From assembly GCF_036181745.1 (NCBI RefSeq), contig NZ_CP108080.1, forward strand, positions 6,265,501 to 6,329,500: a DNA stretch of 64,000 bases, read 5' to 3'. The position numbers and the translations under genes are program-made. Below the pieces are notes generated by a model. That model saw nothing but the letters and a program-made list of their open reading frames with translations. It was not told the origin of the DNA and did not search any database. Below are positions 61,169 through 64,000 of this stretch, piece after piece. The DNA is from Streptomyces sp. NBC_00259 (lineage in GTDB: Bacteria; Actinomycetota; Actinomycetes; Streptomycetales; Streptomycetaceae). How positions within the stretch are numbered: position 1 is the stretch's first letter; every line of letters begins with the position of its first letter.

Positions 61169-61199
61169 GACGATATCGGCGACCGCCGCTTATCGTCAA
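61169..61199 (-). promoter_or_regulatory. SPFH/NADK promoter with spanning dyad
   Basis: TTGACG (61199-61194), 18-bp spacer, TATCGT (61175-61170) on the minus strand. The inverted repeat GACGATA (61169-61175) and TATCGTC (61191-61197), about two helical turns apart centre to centre, covers both boxes. Confidence 0.7.
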
Positions 61200-61260
61200 G
61201 GCGACGAAATGAGCGGGTCGCGCGCTTGCGCCGACCGCGGCACCGCACCAGGCTGACGGC

Positions 61261-61638
61261 ATGGTCACCATCACCGTGCGCAGGGTCTACGACGATCCCC
61301 GACCCGACGACGGCACCCGCGTCCTCGTCGACAGGCTCTGGCCCAGAGGGGTCTCCAAGGAGCGGGCGGCGGTCGAGGAATGGCTCAAGGAGGTGGCCCC
61401 TTCCGGTGAGTTGCGCACCTGGTACCACAAGGACGCCTCCCGGTACGGGGAGTTCGACGCGCGCTACCGCCAGGAGCTCGAACAGGGCCCGGCCGCGGAA
61501 GCCCTGGACCGGCTGCTCGCCCTCGCACGCGGCGGGCCGCTCACCCTCGTCACCTCGGTGAAGCACGTCGAGGGCAGTCATCTCCCGACACTCGTCGACG
61601 TGCTGGAGAAGGCGGCTCAGACGCCGCCGAGCCCGTAG
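61261..61638 (+). CDS. DUF488 family protein
   Basis: 125 residues with RVLVDRLWPRGVSKERAAVE and the TLVTSVKHVEGSHL end. Family of unknown function. Its end overlaps the amidohydrolase gene by 22 bp in convergent orientation. Confidence 0.92.
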   Translation: MVTITVRRVYDDPRPDDGTRVLVDRLWPRGVSKERAAVEEWLKEVAPSGELRTWYHKDASRYGEFDARYRQELEQGPAAEALDRLLALARGGPLTLVTSVKHVEGSHLPTLVDVLEKAAQTPPSP

Positions 61639-62465
61639 ACGCGGTCGGCCGTCCCGGCGAACACCTGGGCCTGCTCGTCCTTCGCCAGGTGCTCGGTCAG
61701 CGTGCGTGCGCAGGCCAGTACGCCGGCGTACGAGGAAGCCAGCCGGCACACCGGCCAGTCGGAGCCGTACATCGTCCGGGCCGGCCCGAACGCCTCCAGC
61801 ACCGTGTCCGCGTACGGCCGTAGACCGTCCACCGTCCAGGACGTCCAGTCCGCCTCGGTGACCATCCCGGACAGCTTGCAGACGGTGTTCGGCAGCGCCG
61901 CCAGCGCGCGCACCGCGGACCCCCACGGCTCCCGCCCGCCGGTCGCGATCGGCGGCTTGCCCAGATGGTCGAGGACGAACGTCAGCCCGGGGTGGGCGGC
62001 GGCCGTCCGCACCGCCGCGTCCAGCTGATGCGGCAGGACCAGCAGGTCGTACACCAGCCCGGCCTCCGCGACCGCGGACAGCCCGCGCCGTACGTCGTCC
62101 CGGAGCAGCCAGCCGGGGTCCGGCTCGCCCTGCACCGGATGCCGGATGCCGACGAGCCGTTCCCCGCCGGGAAGTTCACGCAGCGCGGCCAGGGCGCCGG
62201 CGACGTCCGGCGCGGTCAGATCCGTCCAGCCGACCACACCCGCGACCGGACCGCCGGCGGCGGCGAGAGCGAGGAACTCGGGAGTCTCCTGCGCCACCGG
62301 CACCGTCTGGACGAGGACCGTCGCCTGCACCCCGGCGGCCGCCGTCTCGGCACACAGCTCGGGAAGGAGGAAGTCCCGCCGGATCGCGGCGAGTTCCGGG
62401 CCGATCCAGTCCTGGTCGCGCACGGACAGGTCCCACACATGGTGATGGGCGTCGACGATCCGCAT
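61617..62465 (-). CDS. Amidohydrolase family lactonase (fuconolactone-type)
   Basis: 282 residues. Amidohydrolase 2 motifs: metal-binding HHH in VDAHHHVWDL, LDHLGKPP and the final Asp in YGSDWPVC. The neighbouring mutarotase and dehydrogenase point to hydrolysis of L-fucono-1,5-lactone or a related sugar lactone. 5 bp from the mutarotase gene. Confidence 0.85.
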   Translation of the reverse strand: MRIVDAHHHVWDLSVRDQDWIGPELAAIRRDFLLPELCAETAAAGVQATVLVQTVPVAQETPEFLALAAAGGPVAGVVGWTDLTAPDVAGALAALRELPGGERLVGIRHPVQGEPDPGWLLRDDVRRGLSAVAEAGLVYDLLVLPHQLDAAVRTAAAHPGLTFVLDHLGKPPIATGGREPWGSAVRALAALPNTVCKLSGMVTEADWTSWTVDGLRPYADTVLEAFGPARTMYGSDWPVCRLASSYAGVLACARTLTEHLAKDEQAQVFAGTADRVYGLGGV

Positions 62466-62470
62466 GACGG

Positions 62471-62782
62471 TCACAGCTCCCAGACGACCGGGAGCCCGGC
62501 CCCGGCGCCCTCGGCGGAGTAGTCGTGCACCACGTCCAGCAGCTCCGCCATCCGCGCCTGCCACGCGATGTTCACCGGCAGGCCCTCCAGTTCGGCCAGC
62601 AGCCGGGCATAGTCCGCGCAGTCGATGACATGGAACAGGTCGGTGCCGCTGCGCCAGATCGTCCACGAGGAGGCCCCGGCGGCACGGATCGCCGCCCGCA
62701 GCTCCGCGGGCACCTCCCGGTGCGCCGCCTCGTACTCCCCGACCCGGTCGGCGCGGACCCTCGTGTGCAGAGCGACTCTCAT
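62471..62782 (-). CDS. L-rhamnose/L-fucose mutarotase
   Basis: 103 residues. RVALHTRVRADRVGEYEAAH and the ASSWTIWRSGTDLFHVIDC core are those of RhaM/FucU-type mutarotases. It interconverts sugar anomers. Overlaps the aldo-keto reductase by 4 nt. Confidence 0.9.
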   Translation of the reverse strand: MRVALHTRVRADRVGEYEAAHREVPAELRAAIRAAGASSWTIWRSGTDLFHVIDCADYARLLAELEGLPVNIAWQARMAELLDVVHDYSAEGAGAGLPVVWEL

Positions 62783-63768
62783 ACCGGCTGCACCAGCCCT
62801 TCCTCCTCCAGCTCCGTCCACAGCTCCTCGGGTACGGGAACGGCCAGCATCGCCGCCGCGTCCTCGATCTCGTACGGGGAACACGCCCCCACGAGCACGC
62901 TCGCCACCGCCGGATGCCGGAACGGGAAGGCCAGCGCCGCGGCCCGCAGCGGGACCCCGTGCCGTTCGGTCACGGCCTTCACGCGCAGCGCCCGTTCCAG
63001 CACCCGCGCGTCCGCGGGCCGGTAGTCGTAGGCGGCGCCGGGCTTCGGGTCCGCCAGCAGGCCCGAGTTGAACACACCGCCGATGACGACGCTGCGGCCG
63101 CGCGCCGCGGCCAGCGGCAGCAACTGCTGGGCGGCGCGCTGGTCGAGCAGGGTGAACCGGCCCGCGCACAGCACCACATCGGCGTCCGTGTCGCGGAGGA
63201 AGCGCGTGAGCATCCCGGCCTGGTTCATGCCGGCGCCGATCGCCCGTACGGTGCCCTCCGCGCGCAGTCGCTCCAGCGCCGGATAGGCCTCGCGGAACGC
63301 CTGCTCGCCGTGGTCGTCGGGGTCGTGGAGATAGACGATGTCGATCCGGTCCAGACCGAGCCGCCCCAGGCTGTCCTCGATGCTGCGCCGCACCCCGTCC
63401 GCGCTGAAGTCCCAGCGGCGGCGGTGCGTAGCGGGCGTCGCGAAGCCGTGGGCGAGGTCGTCGGCGAGGCCGTCGGCGGCGCCGTCGCCGTGCCGTTCGA
63501 CGGGTTCCAGGATCCGCCCCACCTTCGTGGACAGGGTGAACCCGTCCCGCGGCCGGTCCCGCAGCGCGGCCCCCAGCCGCCGCTCGGACAGCCCGAGACC
63601 GTAGTGCGGGGCCGTGTCGAAGTAGCGCACGCCCGCGTCCCAGGCGGCATCGACGGCGGCCGCCGCCGTCTCCTCGGGCACGGCCCTGTAGAGATTGCCG
63701 ATACCGGCCGCCCCGAAGGACAGCCCGGTCACCGGACAGCCGCTGCGCCCCAGTTCGGTGCTGAGCAT
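62779..63768 (-). CDS. Aldo/keto reductase, L-fucose dehydrogenase-like
   Basis: 329 residues. Catalytic tetrad: Asp (FDTAPHYG), Tyr (same motif), Lys (STKVGR) and His (YLHDPDDHG); the NAD(P) phosphate region is SVLVGACSPYEIEDAA. D-threo-aldose or L-fucose dehydrogenases share this form. First gene of the operon, with start at ATG 63768. The upstream 186 bp is AT-richer but no promoter is clear. Confidence 0.88.
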   Translation of the reverse strand: MLSTELGRSGCPVTGLSFGAAGIGNLYRAVPEETAAAAVDAAWDAGVRYFDTAPHYGLGLSERRLGAALRDRPRDGFTLSTKVGRILEPVERHGDGAADGLADDLAHGFATPATHRRRWDFSADGVRRSIEDSLGRLGLDRIDIVYLHDPDDHGEQAFREAYPALERLRAEGTVRAIGAGMNQAGMLTRFLRDTDADVVLCAGRFTLLDQRAAQQLLPLAAARGRSVVIGGVFNSGLLADPKPGAAYDYRPADARVLERALRVKAVTERHGVPLRAAALAFPFRHPAVASVLVGACSPYEIEDAAAMLAVPVPEELWTELEEEGLVQPV

Positions 63769-63954
63769 CCCGTCGTCGCCCCTGCCCCTTGTCGCCCCGC
63801 GTCGGCATCGCGGGCCCGCGTTCGTCCGCGCGCGGGCCACGTGATCCGCATATTTATCAGACCTATGAGGGGCCGCGACACCCTTCTGTCCGAGTTTTCG
63901 GGCGCGATCGGAGCGAGGGAGCCGTTATTGATCCGATGAATCATGGGTTGTCCG
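63769..63954. other. Intergenic region upstream of the fucose-type operon
   Basis: 186 bp without a convincing gene. CATATTTATCAGACCTATG (63849-63867) is unusually AT-rich for this genome and may be part of a control site. No certain -10/-35 pair. Confidence 0.35.
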
Positions 63955-64000
63955 CCGACTGCCGACTGCCGACTGCCGACTGCCGACTGCCGACTGCCGA
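63955..64000. repeat. CCGACTG heptanucleotide repeat running off the window
   Basis: At least 6.5 perfect copies of the 7-bp unit, continuing beyond base 64000. Seven is not a multiple of three, so copy change inside a gene would shift frame. Confidence 0.9.

Noticed and set aside
63955..64000. CRISPR array
   Set aside because: Seven-base units without spacers; a simple tandem repeat.

Overview
The window is about 72% G+C or higher by eye, has dense genes with third-position GC, uses many GTG starts and 4-nt ATGA/GTGA overlaps, and encodes lineage markers such as RppA, a CYP158-like P450, an SAV2148-type HEPN protein, an OleD-like macrolide glucosyltransferase and the sir-cysHCDN/ssu block. 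It is therefore a chromosomal segment of a Streptomyces or very close relative. I see no rRNA, tRNA, insertion sequence, prophage or CRISPR array. All calls come from reading the sequence and remembered family features; no database was searched.

Layout. Bases 1-6670: the end of an M24 peptidase, treZ, a GH1 glycosidase, an MFS sugar-type transporter and a GNAT protein. 6945-16547: an FHA protein, then a co-directional block usp-tkt-gnd-zwf-pgmB-GH65. 16551-21215: treY and glgX/treX on the other strand. Together these form a storage-carbon loop: glycogen is debranched by GlgX, turned into trehalose by TreY/TreZ, and an alpha-glucoside is phosphorolysed by GH65 to beta-glucose-1-phosphate, which beta-phosphoglucomutase, Zwf and Gnd can convert to NADPH and pentose phosphates. 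21344-25701: a secreted protein, a minimal secreted copper-amine-oxidase-like protein, a HEPN protein and a DEDD exonuclease. 25832-31127: a phosphotransferase, a sugar ABC importer and the macrolide glucosyltransferase mgt behind an operator-bearing promoter. 31555-34556: a secreted subtilisin and small proteins, including a 63-residue DUF4236-like gene.

34581-44131 is the sulfur-assimilation region, all on the minus strand: a 27-codon leader peptide, sir, a zinc-ribbon mini-protein, cysH, cysC, cysD, cysN, then ssuA-ssuB-ssuC and a CbiX-type chelatase that supplies siroheme for Sir. 44270-52595 holds regulators and housekeeping genes: GNAT, a GAF-domain regulator, an AidB-like acyl-CoA dehydrogenase and a BrkB/YihY membrane protein that share one overlapping divergent -10, an AraC regulator, a VOC protein and a two-component pair.

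52620-59082: a serine hydrolase, a small protein, then a tetrahydroxynaphthalene/flaviolin pigment locus (rppA, P450, MomA-like cupin) with a divergent second P450 and a stand-alone acyl-CoA-carboxylase epsilon-like subunit. 59210-61140: a coupled SPFH protein and NAD-kinase-like protein. 61261-63768: a DUF488 protein and a fucose-type operon (aldo-keto reductase, mutarotase, lactonase). The window ends inside a heptanucleotide repeat.

Less familiar items worth following: the sulfur leader peptide and its attenuator-like hairpins, the 17-bp bidirectional promoter at 48252-48268, the SPFH/NADK-like pair, the amine-oxidase-like protein with a changed cofactor motif, the P450 paralog with a His-Ala I-helix, and the orphan carboxylase epsilon subunit.
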